Of a DNA stretch of 64,000 nt, positions 1-10,150 are shown one piece after another. Source of the DNA: Galerina marginata (Eukaryota > Basidiomycota > Agaricomycetes > Agaricales > Galerinaceae); the NCBI GenBank assembly GCA_023014335.1, contig JAECYW010000001.1, positions 3,224,001-3,288,000 of the forward strand, written 5' to 3'. The notes beneath the pieces were generated by a model. It had not been told where the DNA came from, searched no databases, and was given only the letters and a program-made list of their open reading frames with translations. A program made the position numbers and the translations under genes. The first letter of the stretch is position 1; each line of letters begins with the position of its first letter.

Positions 1-1446
1 GTAAAGGAGCGACCTGTCATCGTCATGCGAGTTCCAGATGTAGCAGATTCGATTCGAGAGGTCATCGCTTGGGGTAGCAAGGCCGAACCGGATTCCCTGT
101 TAGGACGAGCCACTCGCGGATATCCCGTGTGGGATACAGTGCTGAAGAAGGTCGTATTTCTCAAAGATTCTTGGCGCGCTCTCGGGCCAGATATGGAACA
201 AGAATCGGCAATACTGCAGAAGCTTAACGCCAAGGATGTTCAAAACGTGCCCAAATTTGTCTGTGGGGACGACATTCCTGGACAGGTCACCGTCACTCAC
301 CTGTACGCATCGGCCACTTGGAATCTTGGCGCCATGCCAGAGGAATTGTTTGTGCGAGCGCACAATCGGTTTTGCGAGGACTTTGTCGGACATTCCCTTG
401 ACACTTTTACATCGTCGAAGCAGTTCTTCCAAGTTGTTTTTGATGCTTTCATTGGTATGATTATCTTCCGGTTTTAATCTAAACTATTTCTTATTCATTC
501 TTGCTAGCCCATCAAGAAGCGTTCGAAAAATGCGGCATCCTCCACCACGACATCAGTGCAGGAAATATCATGATAAATGACGAAGGTCGTGGGATCCTCA
601 ACGACTGGGACCTTGCCAGGACAGTTTCCGAAATGGAATCTGGTCCACGACAAAAGTACTACTCAGTATGTCCACTCTACACATCTGTCATTAGCGAGCC
701 TAACTTTCTTTGACCCATAGGGAACCTGGCAATTCATGTCTTATCCCGTCTTAATCCAACCCGACAAGCTACACGAAGTACCAGACGACATCGAATCGTT
801 TGTCTATGTCGTCTTATACTTCATTTTGAGATATATGAAACACGCCCAACTGCATAATCTCGAATGTATCCTGCTTGGCGTTTTCGAAAAATGGGAGACC
901 ACCGCTGACGGGACAATCGTCGGCGGAGGAGGAAAGTATCATCTAGTCACCTCCCGTGCCTACATCGGGCGAAATTTCGAAGTGACCAACAACCAACCCT
1001 TGACGGATTGGCTGGATTTTGCCTTGGATGCCGTCCGAACCTGGCATGCATATTACACAGCACCTTCCAAGTGCTTTACCGGCTGGAAACGATTTAAAGT
1101 ACAGGAACGAGACCTCAAATCCGTCATAATCAGGAATCACCAGGAGCTGGTCAAGGCATTCAAGGATTGTTTGGAGTCCGAGAGCGTTATCTGGCCTACT
1201 GACGACGCCGCTTCCGATAACCTCCTTACTTTAAAACGCAAATGCCCAGACGTACCCCAGAGCTCACTTCCAAACAAAAAGCTCAAGTCCGGATTCATCC
1301 AGTCGATGAATATCCCAGCAGGAGGTCTCGGTACAAATCTCGGTGTAAAGCATCCTACATCTCTCCCGCTCGTTAAAGAAACGCGATTCAGTACTCGTCT
1401 GTTGACAAACCGAGGAATAGTACCCTGCCCTTCTCATCTTCGTTAA
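1..1446 (+). CDS. FunK1-type fungal protein kinase, copy 1 (5' end outside window)
   Basis: Spliced model join(<1..454,508..665,721..1446), with 53- and 55-nt GT-AG introns. The reading frame is open from base 1 and the protein aligns end to end with the complete copy at 3445-5863, so only the N-terminal part is missing. It carries the FunK1 C-lobe: catalytic-loop region D-I-S-A-G-N-I-M and the N-D-W-D-L-A segment that stands where other kinases have DFG. In this copy the loop reads H-H-D (bases 543-551) instead of H-R-D in the downstream copy, through one G-to-A change, so activity may be altered. FunK1 proteins are serine/threonine-like kinases expanded in mushroom fungi; their substrates are mostly unknown. 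The C-terminal tail is lysine/serine rich. The tandem arrangement with the next kinase indicates local duplication. Confidence 0.85.
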
Positions 1447-2137
1447 CTCACATCATTCTCGTGCTTTAGACGACTATCTGTTTGTATCGCTTTCTCACTG
1501 GAATTGCATTTATGTATCATACAGACATGTATCCTACCAATGCACATATGTCCAAAATTATGCCAGGTTTTCGTGTATCCAACTTTGTTATATCTGTTTT
1601 TGTTACTCGCGACTTCGACTCAAGGCAACACCATCCCACTGAAATCGGAATAGTTACCTTTTTTGGCAATTGCATCTTGATTAACATGTTGAAACGCGAA
1701 GGCCTTAAGGAAGGGAAGGGAAGAGAACAGTTCGAGCTAGAAAGGCTTGAAGAACATAAGCGGGCGAGGGCTGGGTTTAACTGCAGTCTGTAAGCAATTT
1801 GCGTCGCGACTCCAAGATCGGGTAGCTCATAATTTACCAACTTTGGGTCTAGCCGGTTATAAAAGTGACTCGAGCCAACCATGGCGTTTCTGCAACGTTT
1901 CTGAGGCGCTGTCAGCTCCCACTATTACCAAACTTCCGAGTCACAATTTCGGAAGAGAAATCAGATCTGATTCAGATGATAGCGAGCCCTGAACTTCTGA
2001 ATCACGATTAGGAAATGATATAAGACTTCGATTTCGTCCATGGCCATCGATAAGCATCCTTTCACCTACTACCTATATCAACGACAAACCACTTTTCCAA
2101 AACCTCGATACATCTGCTATCTAGTAAAGTACCAGAA
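1447..2137. other. Intergenic stretch between kinase copy 1 and small gene
   Basis: No coding feature is supported. The first 70 bases after the kinase stop resemble the 3' flank of kinase copy 2; both contain GCATTTATGTAT, so the downstream flank was duplicated with the gene. From about 2041 the sequence matches the promoter side of the small gene at 58.2 kb. Confidence 0.5.
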
Positions 2138-2665
2138 ATGGGCATAAGTGGACTTCTAGGCTTTATCATCCGCGCTCAGCGCCATGCCTCTTATAACCAC
2201 TATGACTCTTATCCCTCGGGCTTGGGCAAAAACATCACGGATTTCATCCTAAGCCTCAATCCAGAAGAGTGCGACACCATGGCGCGTCTCGTCAGCGAGA
2301 TCATTTGGTTCGACCTGGAATCGACCCCAAGTCCTGAGCTTCAAGACCGTTACCAAAAGGCGGGGTTCGCCAACCTCAGTGTCAGCGAGCAGCGCCCGTC
2401 TGACTGGTATTGCCTTTTGCATAAGACTCAAGGCGCAGCGGCACTTCCCGCAATCAAAAGTGGGGAGCTTCAGCACATGCCAGAGTCGATCGACTTCCTC
2501 AAGGACGGCAGCGAATGGGCATATTTCATTGACTTCGAGAATAAGAAATTGGAAACGTGGCAGGATGGGAAGATGATGGATGAAATTACCTTTGAGGAGC
2601 TGGTGGAAGTAGGGCAAGGCTACATGGAGAGTCTAGAGCATGAGGATGAGTCAGACTCAGAGTGA
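2138..2665 (+). CDS. Small conserved basidiomycete protein (GLLGFII family), copy 1
   Basis: Single-exon gene of 175 aa. I do not know its function. It belongs to a fungal family recognisable by an N-terminal G-x-x-G-L-L-G-F-I-I-R motif followed by Y-N-H-x-D-S-Y-P-S-G-L-G-K (residues 4 to 35). A mid-region has M-A-R-L-V and an E-R/D-R-Y-Q-K-A-G stretch, and the C-terminal half has W-A-Y-F-I-D-F-E-N. There is no signal peptide or membrane segment, and the tail is acidic (E-D-E-S-D-S-E). The start is supported by the paralogue at 57714-58226 on the other strand, which begins at the same position and shares upstream sequence. It lies 780 bp upstream of FunK1 copy 2 in the same orientation; the same pairing recurs in the inverted duplicate. 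Confidence 0.8.
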   Translation: MGISGLLGFIIRAQRHASYNHYDSYPSGLGKNITDFILSLNPEECDTMARLVSEIIWFDLESTPSPELQDRYQKAGFANLSVSEQRPSDWYCLLHKTQGAAALPAIKSGELQHMPESIDFLKDGSEWAYFIDFENKKLETWQDGKMMDEITFEELVEVGQGYMESLEHEDESDSE

Positions 2666-3444
2666 TGTAGGATTTCGAGAGAGGTCTGGGAGTTACAATG
2701 AATTCTAACTCTCAAGTTACGATATAGAGACGAGGGAAAAGCAACCTAAAGAAATGGCCAAAGTGTAGATTATTAGATCCAAGTGGGGTTCAAAATCGTT
2801 CAATTATCCGGTCACAGTGTTTTCCTTCACAGAATCACAGTGCTACTATCATCTATGACAATGTTGAATGCCTCAGAATTTAGGAAATAGGAAAATAATA
2901 CGTGCTTTTCACCAATGACCTGAAATTTCCATGGGGTCACCATAAACTTCAAAAATCTAATCAGAAAAGCAGATGGGGGTTTGTACCTCCAAGTTGAATT
3001 CAAAAAGTTCCAACATCACTATCATCCGAGTCAGAGTCCCATTCGCGCCACAAAGCGCGCCCTAAAGCAATGTCACGTGCATACTCGGCAAGCACGCGAC
3101 GCGCGAACAATGTGTTTGCATCAAACCACCATCAACAGTGACTACTTCGCAACTTACTTGTTAAGGCAACGGAACATTACAGTTGGACGACACACAGGTA
3201 AGCCGGTCATTCTGCGAAAAAGAGAGGTATTGTGTAATGACAGGATTGCTGAATATAGATTTTTGGGCCACCGACTGGAGACTGCGGGACTCACTTATTC
3301 TGTGGCACTGCGTAAATTGGCATTGTTCTCAACAGATCTCAGCTGCGACTTGTGGCCCATCGTGTCTGTGCCACTAAGTAGCTACAATATTTAAAAGCGA
3401 CGCTTTAATTTTTTGGTAAGCTTCTCTACATCGCCTTTCCAATC
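2666..3444. other. Spacer between small gene and FunK1 copy 2
   Basis: Non-coding as far as I can see. Much of it is conserved in the inverted copy (for example the GTCACGTG- and ACGCGACGCGC-containing stretch at 3070-3115 versus 57130-57180), consistent with one ancestral block. A TATA-like box lies near its 3' end. Confidence 0.5.
3388..3397 (+). promoter_or_regulatory. TATA-like element upstream of FunK1 copy 2
   Basis: TATTTAAAAG begins 57 nt before the ATG at 3445, a usual position for a fungal TATA box. This region is missing from the decayed inverted copy. Confidence 0.35.
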
Positions 3445-5863
3445 ATGTCGACCAGTCCTGTTGATAATCTCCCTGCCCATGTTCAGCCTGCTAGTGCCGC
3501 CACAACTTCTACGCCTCGGAAGAAAAATCAACAAGGTTCATCTCAATTCGCCCCGGCTATTCAAACGGCAGAGCAAACGAAGAAATTCATGGCTCAGGAG
3601 CTCGATGGGCAATGGGTCGGGCCCATGCCTCCTCAAACCTTTCTAGACGAATTCCTTCCTCTTGAATCGGGGACGCCAGATCGACCATTTCTCCGTAATA
3701 GTCAGACTTTTTTTTCTCGTGTCTTTCGCGGCTGTCGAGTCGAAAGTGACATGTATCCTCGCTTGGTATGTTATTCCACTTTGCCATCGAACAATAGACA
3801 CTAACCTGAGGCACATTTAAGGTTCGACGCATCGGAGTCGCCGGGGTGTTCCCTGGCTTCCAGCTCGTCGATACATCCAATGACCCTGACCCTGCTTCAC
3901 ATGATGGAAAAAAGACTCATCCCGACATATCGTGTTACGAAAATAACGTCCTGCTGGGGAACAACAAAATGCGGTGGGACTTAATCCGGGCCATCTTCGA
4001 ATTAAAGATGTTGGAAAGGAAATGCGACCCGTTCCAGGAGAGCCCTCCCAAAGCTGAAAACCCTTTCTTCTCTGAGTCTACCACCATTTGTGGCCGGGAA
4101 TGTCGAGGACAACTTGTCGGCTATGCCACGCAGATGTCTGCACGCCAACACCTTACTCATGCTTTCGCCGTCTGGATAGGCGATCCTTTTGTTCGTTTCA
4201 TTCGTTTTGACCGTGGCGGTGGAGTCGTCACTCGGAGGTTCAATATCGAGTCAGAGGGCGACTTTCTTCTCGATTTCCTCTGGCGATTTGCCCATATTAA
4301 CGACGCTAAGCGTGGCATGGATCCTACCGTTCGTCCAGCAGGAGAAGCGGAGGTACGGCTTGCACGCGAACATCTCTCTCGTTGGAAGTCAGTAAAGGAG
4401 CGACCTGTCATCGTCATGGATGTTCCCGATGGAGCGGACTCGACTCGGGAGGTCATCGCCTGGGGTAGCAAGGCCGAACCGGATTCCCTGCTAGGACGAG
4501 CCACTCGCGGATATCCTGTGTGGGATACAGTGCTGAAGAAGGTCGTATTTCTCAAGGATTCTTGGCGCGCTCTCGGGCGCGATATGGAGCAAGAATCGGC
4601 AATCCTGCAGAAACTTAACGCCCACAATGTTCAAAACGTGCCTAAATTTGTCTGTGGGGACGACATTCCTGGACAGGTCACCGTCACTCACCTGTACGCA
4701 TTGGCGGCTTGGAATCTCGGCTCCAAGCGAGACGAATTTTTTGTGCGAGCGCACAATCGGTTTTGCGAGGACTTTGTCGGACATTCCCTCGACAAGTTTA
4801 CATCGTCGAAGCAGTTCTTCCAAGTTGTCTTCGATGCTTTCATAGGTACGATTTCATTTTGGTTTCCATCTAGACTATCCTTATTCATTCTTGCTAGCCC
4901 ATCAAGAAGCGTTCGAAAAATGTGGCATCCTCCACCGCGACATCAGTGCAGGAAATATCATGATAAATGACGAAGGTCGGGGGATTCTCAACGACTGGGA
5001 CCTTGCCAGGACAGTTACCGAAATGGCAGCTGGACCACGACAAAAGTACTGCTCGGTATGTCCACTTTACACGTCTCTCGTTAGCGAGTCTAACTTTCTT
5101 GCGCTCATAGGGAACCTGGCAGTTCTTATCTTATCCCGTCTTAATCCAACCCGACAAGCTACACGAAGTACCAGACGACATCGAATCGTTTGTCTATGTC
5201 GTCTTATATTTCATCTTGAGATATATGAAACACACCCAACTCCCTGAGCTCGACCGTATCCTGCATGGTGTTTTCGAAAGCTGGGAAACTCGCGCTGATG
5301 GGGTAATCATTGGCGGAGGAGGAAAGCTGCAGCTAGCCAGCTCCCGCGTTTACATTACGACAAATTTTGAAGTGATCGACAATGAACCTCTGACCGAGTG
5401 GCTGGAATTTGCGCTGTGTGCGGTCCACTCCTGGCACACATACTACCTATCTATCGCGCAACCTATCCGACGATTTGCCTCTAGGGGCCTTACCTACCCG
5501 AACTCAAGGAGCTCGGCAGAAGACGAAAACTCTGTGATCATCATGAACCATTCCGAATTTATCAAGGCCTTCAAAACATTCATGGAATTATCGAATTGGC
5601 CGGAATCTGATGCGGCCAAGGATAACCTTTCTTCTAAACGGAAGGCGCATGAAGAACCTCAAAGCTCTATCCCGCAGAAAAGACAGAAGTCTGGAGTCAC
5701 CCAATCGATGATCACGCCCGGCCCTCACACAGGCACCAGCGCTGTACCCAGTGCATCGCTTCAATTTCCGCCTATGAGGGTAACACGATCCAGTACTCGG
5801 CTCCAAATGAACCGAGACCAAGCGCTTGGGCGTTCAACTGCTGGCCCTTCTCGACTTCGTTAG
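3445..5863 (+). CDS. FunK1-type fungal protein kinase, copy 2 (complete)
   Basis: Model join(3445..3765,3822..4845,4898..5055,5111..5863), 751 aa, introns 56, 52 and 55 nt. The N-terminus (about 1-110) is low-complexity. The kinase domain follows, with H461-R462-D463 heading the catalytic loop H-R-D-I-S-A-G-N-I-M and D481-W-D483 where canonical kinases have DFG. This is the FunK1 (Pkinase_fungal) signature as known from basidiomycetes. The last 100 residues are basic and serine rich, likely disordered. No signal peptide or membrane segment is visible. Exon 2 is nearly identical to the start of copy 1, so the two genes are recent tandem duplicates. Unlike copy 1 it retains HRD, so it is the more likely active enzyme. 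Substrate and pathway are unknown. Confidence 0.9.
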
Positions 5864-6353
5864 CTCGCCTCATCCTTGTTTTAGACTACTCTAGGCCTTA
5901 TCGCTTAATCACTATTTAGATAGGAAACGCATTTATGTATTACAGGTCTCTGTACTAGTTTGTAATTTTTATGACAGTCCTCCAAGTGTTCTATAACTCA
6001 AGGGCCCCCTTCGATTTAGTGTGGTTCGATAGGCCATTTCGCCCGAAGTAGTGATTCGAAGGTCATGCATGAACCAACATGTACCAGCAGCACTACTGCT
6101 ACTCGAATCAACGCAGCTGCTTCTGCTTTGGAGAAGAAACGACTATCTAAAGCTAAGGCAGAGGAACACGATATCAGTATTTCCGGAAGGTCATATACAT
6201 AAGAAAACTTAAAAAATTTAGGAAGACGAAGGGTGATCATGGATTATGCGTAATAAATTAAAACAAAAATGCGAAGTGAATAGCAGTCGGAATAAGTAGG
6301 AATGTGATTACCGCCTCGTCATGCATCGAATCTTCCTCATTTCCCGTCCACCA
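5864..6353. other. Intergenic, convergent between FunK1 and tail-anchored gene
   Basis: 490 bp between two convergent stops. The first about 77 bases are the duplicated FunK1 3' flank. I see nothing else in it. Confidence 0.5.
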
Positions 6354-8205
6354 TCAGTGAACCGGTCTCCCAAGGAGCATCGAGGTCATCACCACAGCCG
6401 CAAGCGCACCCACAACCCCAAACATAGCCCAAATCGCGTGATCGTCGAACGGGCGGCGGTGTGGAACTGGGTTCGCCAGTCTGTTATAGAGAACGAAAAG
6501 CGATCGTAAATTAATAAATAAACATGCGGTGACAAAGGAAAACGTACCCAGCACTCGCCGCAGGCCGATGCATCCGATGCAAGCTCAAATACCTGCTTCC
6601 AGTCGTCCGACGACGGAGGCTCATATCTCCATTACTATTTCCATTGCCCGGTTTTTCTTTTTCTCCTACAGGATTAGGAACAGGCGCAGGTGTTACAGTC
6701 GGGGACACCACCGTTGCACTAGACACTTCCTCGCCGCGCTGTGCAGGTGCAGGTACATGCACGTCCGTACCCGTCGCCCACACATCGTGCGCTGCCGTTG
6801 CATGTCCATTGACATTCGTATTCGCAGGCGCAGGCTCGTTCCACGGATTCTTCTCCCGCCACGGAGCGAGCGGGTCGCTAGGAACGTCGGCTGTTGCGCT
6901 CTGGCCGCCCCATTGCCAGTATGACGAGGAAGCGGGGCGGTCGTTGGGAGGCGGGGGTGTGATTACTGCGCGGAACACGGGGGTGGGCTCGGGTGTGGGT
7001 TCGGGCTTGGCAGCTGCAGGAGTAGGAGTAGGAGCAAGGGCAGGATTAGGGACGGAGGCAGGAGCGCCGGCATGCCCAACAGTCGACGCATCCTCGACAG
7101 TCATATCTTTGAGCTCTGGCGGAGTGGTAAGCTCTTCACGCTCGATAAGCTCGAAGTCCTCGAGACTATCTACGGCGGGTTGATCCAAGGAGAGCGCGGC
7201 AGGTTCGACGAGGGGGGCTTCAAGTGGTTTGTGCTCGTCGGTCACTGCTCGTTCTCGAGCGGGCGAAGCGTATGGGTCGACTACCGTGTTGGACTTGGGT
7301 AGGTCGTCCATGAAATCCCTGAATGCTCCTGGAATCGCGGCTGAAGGGCTGATAGGAGACGGGGCGTCGTTCATTGGGTTCGTTATCACCTCATTTGCTC
7401 TGCCTTTGAGCTCGAGGACAGCAGGGACGACGGGACCGACGAGGTCAGCTTTCTCAGTGGATTGGGACGGAGTACTCTCGTCATTATGCCGAGTGGTCGC
7501 GGGTAAAGCCACTATCTCTTGCTGAGTTGTCTCTGTATTGTGAACATGGCCGGGCGTGATGAGGTTTTTTTGAACTTCTCCGTGCTCTAAGTCTTTAGGT
7601 TCCTGCTCGAATAGCTCCTGGTCATGTTCTTGAGATGGCTGCGCATGCGAGTCGTCAGACTCCGTCGGCGTCAGAGGTTCGGCATGCCCAGGCTCAGCGT
7701 GCGGATCCACAATGACGTTGGGCTGGGGCAGAGTCTCGACGTAGTCAGTAAACGCTCCCGGGTTTCCAGCAGATGAATCGATGACAGCAGGCGGGATGTA
7801 TCCTATCGGACCGTCTGTTTGCTCTGGTTCGCCTTCGTTACCGAGCTCAACAGAAGGAGGAGCAGGTTGAATGAGCTCCACTTTCTCGATCGATTGGGTA
7901 CCGTGTGGAGCCGGTGCGGACACACCCACCGTCTCCTGCTGAGATGCCTCTGCCTCGCGCGCTGGGCTCTCTGCGACCGGTGAGGGGAGCATAAGTTCCA
8001 CGACCTTAGGTGGTAGAGACAGCATAGCAGGCCCTTGGATAGCCTCACGCGAAGGAGTTGACTTGAGAGAGCTGGAATCACTGTCCTGCTCTGAGGGTCT
8101 TCTGGGGCGGCGTAATTTGGCGAGAGAGCTAGAAGCGCGGCGCATGATTCCGCGCATGCGGCCAAACCTGGACCTGGTTGGAGGAGACGGTGGTGGGCTG
8201 CTCAT
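6354..8205 (-). CDS. Low-complexity protein with C-terminal membrane anchor
   Basis: Model complement(join(6354..6480,6548..8205)), 594 aa, one 67-nt intron. The second exon is needed: the first exon alone runs into intron sequence, while splicing adds about 40 residues containing a hydrophobic segment (A-I-W-A-M-F-G-V-V-G-A-L-A-A-V-V-M) about 20 residues from the end. This suggests a tail-anchored protein facing the cytosol. The rest is rich in Pro, Ala, Ser, Thr and Glu. It starts with a basic, serine-rich N-terminus and includes two related repeats (P-G-A-F-T-D-Y-V-E-T-L and P-G-A-F-R-D-F-M-D-D-L, each followed by V-D-P-x-A). I recognise no enzymatic domain. A truncated copy lies at 14446-15478. 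The function is unknown; an organelle-surface scaffold is only a guess. Confidence 0.7.
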
Positions 8206-10150
8206 GGTCTATGAGGTGCGAAAAGGAATGGGATAGAAATGATAAGGGGTGGTTCTTGGAACGATATCGGTCAAGTTTTCTTGATTCTCAGTTGGCGTTG
8301 AGTGGACTGAAGATGGGGGACAGAAAAATGGGAGCTAAGAACGACATGATCAATAACATGCCCACTGCCAGGAGGCTGCCTCGGCTCCAAACTCATTGTA
8401 AGGGTCGTGATAATCTCTGCAGGCAAACACGTTTCCGACGTGTTCTGGATAATCTGATACTCACCAAACCACTTAAAGATCTAATAATTGGTTATGTCAG
8501 AACTTCAGCTTCAACTCCATCGTCGCGTGTACACAGACCACGGCACAGCATGGCATCTGCATTGTAAAAGGGTCCCGAAAGCTGCAAAAAAAGACGACTG
8601 TGAATGTGAACACGACCAAGGCACTCCCACACGCGTCTCCCCACCTTCAGCCACACAACGTTGTTCAGGGCTTTGTTTCATGTTAAATTGGAGAAATACT
8701 CGTTCTTCGTGAAGGGGGCCAGTATAGCGGGAAGTCCATGTGGTGGTTCTAACTTAAGTGAAGACACTGAATAGAGCAGGATGTCATGTGATGGATTTTA
8801 CGGGCACTGAAGTGACCAATTTGCGCTCACTTTCCGCTGCTCATCCAGGTCTTCCCAGCATAACTCTCCCCCTTCGTTAGCCACCTGAAAATCAAATAAA
8901 GGACACGTAGGCTGGTTTGTCTTCTGCAGAAACTTCATTTACGCTCCTTCGGACTCTGACGCGTCACTCGGTGACTCTGGTGCAAACCCAGAAGTGGATC
9001 ATTCGCCCTCGCTTCAGAGCATCGATATCGCGTTCGACACTGGCAGGTACAATTATTGGTCTTAACTATCCTCGACATTCTCAAAATCTTGGCTGCCTTT
9101 CACGAATTGGATTTCTCCGAGGAAGGTCTATGTTTTGACGTTTTCTGCGGTTCTTCGAGATGAATTTTGAAGTGTTTGAGGTTGCTAACTTGTTTTTCAT
9201 TGATTCAGGTGCAAATTGCCCGTGCCCCGCCATAACTGTTGCTAGGATGATATCCGGAGGTTGCGTCCTCGACTGTTCCTGGTGCCACTTGATATGCGAA
9301 TTCAAAAAAGTTTTTTCAACACAAATTTGGCGATTAGCGCCCAAAACTAATGCCCAGGATACGCTTCTGTCTCTGCGTGGGTATCCTCTACAGCCACTTC
9401 CGCCATTTCCACTTCTGCTACGTCAATTTTTCTTTTTCCCGCTCGCTTGTTTTCACCAGAATTCGGCGCTTCCGCTTGAATAACTGTCTCAGACCCTCTG
9501 AGGTCCGACTGGATACTTTGTGTTAGCCTGGGTTCGAGTTCAAGTTATGTAAACTGGCCTTCAACCTGTTCATACCGTAAACCCGAATTTGCCATTGTCT
9601 CGATACCCTCTCCGGGCCCACCGCCAACACAGCTCAAGTCCAAAACCATCTATACCGGTAAAGATACGGCAACGCACACCACTCATCCATCCTTCCACAC
9701 CTGCCTCTCCGGATCATTTGCACTCGGGAAGAGGGCATGCGACGGCACAGCAATCACTGTGATGACCTCTGGTTTTGGCACGAGTGCGCGGACAACCCCG
9801 TCTCTTCGCCTCTCCTCTGGTGGGGCGGTCGGAGTGGCTTTATTACTCAAGCTCAGTTTGAGGAGGCGGAAGACGTCAGTAGGTAGAGGCGAATATCTAC
9901 AAGTTTAGTATAAAGGCACAAGGGCGCATTTGGTAGTATCAATAGATCTGTTTTTGTACAACAAGTCCGTCGATATCTACTGAATAGAAGATTAAATAAG
10001 CAGAACTGCAGAATATTATGGACTCCAGTTGTCGCATATGTGTAAGTAAAGACAAAGAGGTTCAGAGCTGAGAGGCGGCGGGGAATAGGGAAATTGTCAT
10101 GAGAATAAAGGCAAAAAATACATAACGCGAGGGTCAATAGTGGCTAGGCT
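8206..10150. other. Long intergenic region, 1.9 kb
   Basis: No ORF here has recognisable homology or splice structure. The part at about 8490-8690 recurs upstream of the truncated gene copy at 15.6 kb. The remainder shows no repeat or gene signal that I can support. Confidence 0.4.
8490..8690. repeat. Upstream region duplicated at 15.6 kb
   Basis: The sequence around AACTCCATCGTCGC, ACAGCATGGCATCTGCAT and CACACAACGTTGTTCAGG recurs in the same order at about 15605-15760. This shows that the duplication which produced the 14.4-15.5 kb pseudogene included its 5' flank, with an internal deletion. Confidence 0.7.

Larger units (their letters stand above)
2041..5940 (+). repeat. Inverted segmental duplication, arm 1 (small gene plus FunK1)
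   Basis: This block (promoter and CDS of the small gene, spacer, FunK1 kinase, 3' flank) matches the opposite strand of about 54321-58348 in the same order, including non-coding spacer. The homology ends at the shared GCATTTATGTAT motif at its 3' end (5929-5940 here). Arm 2 differs by a 1018-bp insertion and at least two deletions. Confidence 0.85.

Noticed and set aside
6644..7183. Plus-strand open frame of 179 codons, Gly/Val/Ala rich
   Set aside because: Antisense shadow of the Pro/Ala-rich tail-anchored gene. Its composition follows from the opposite strand and it has no independent signal.
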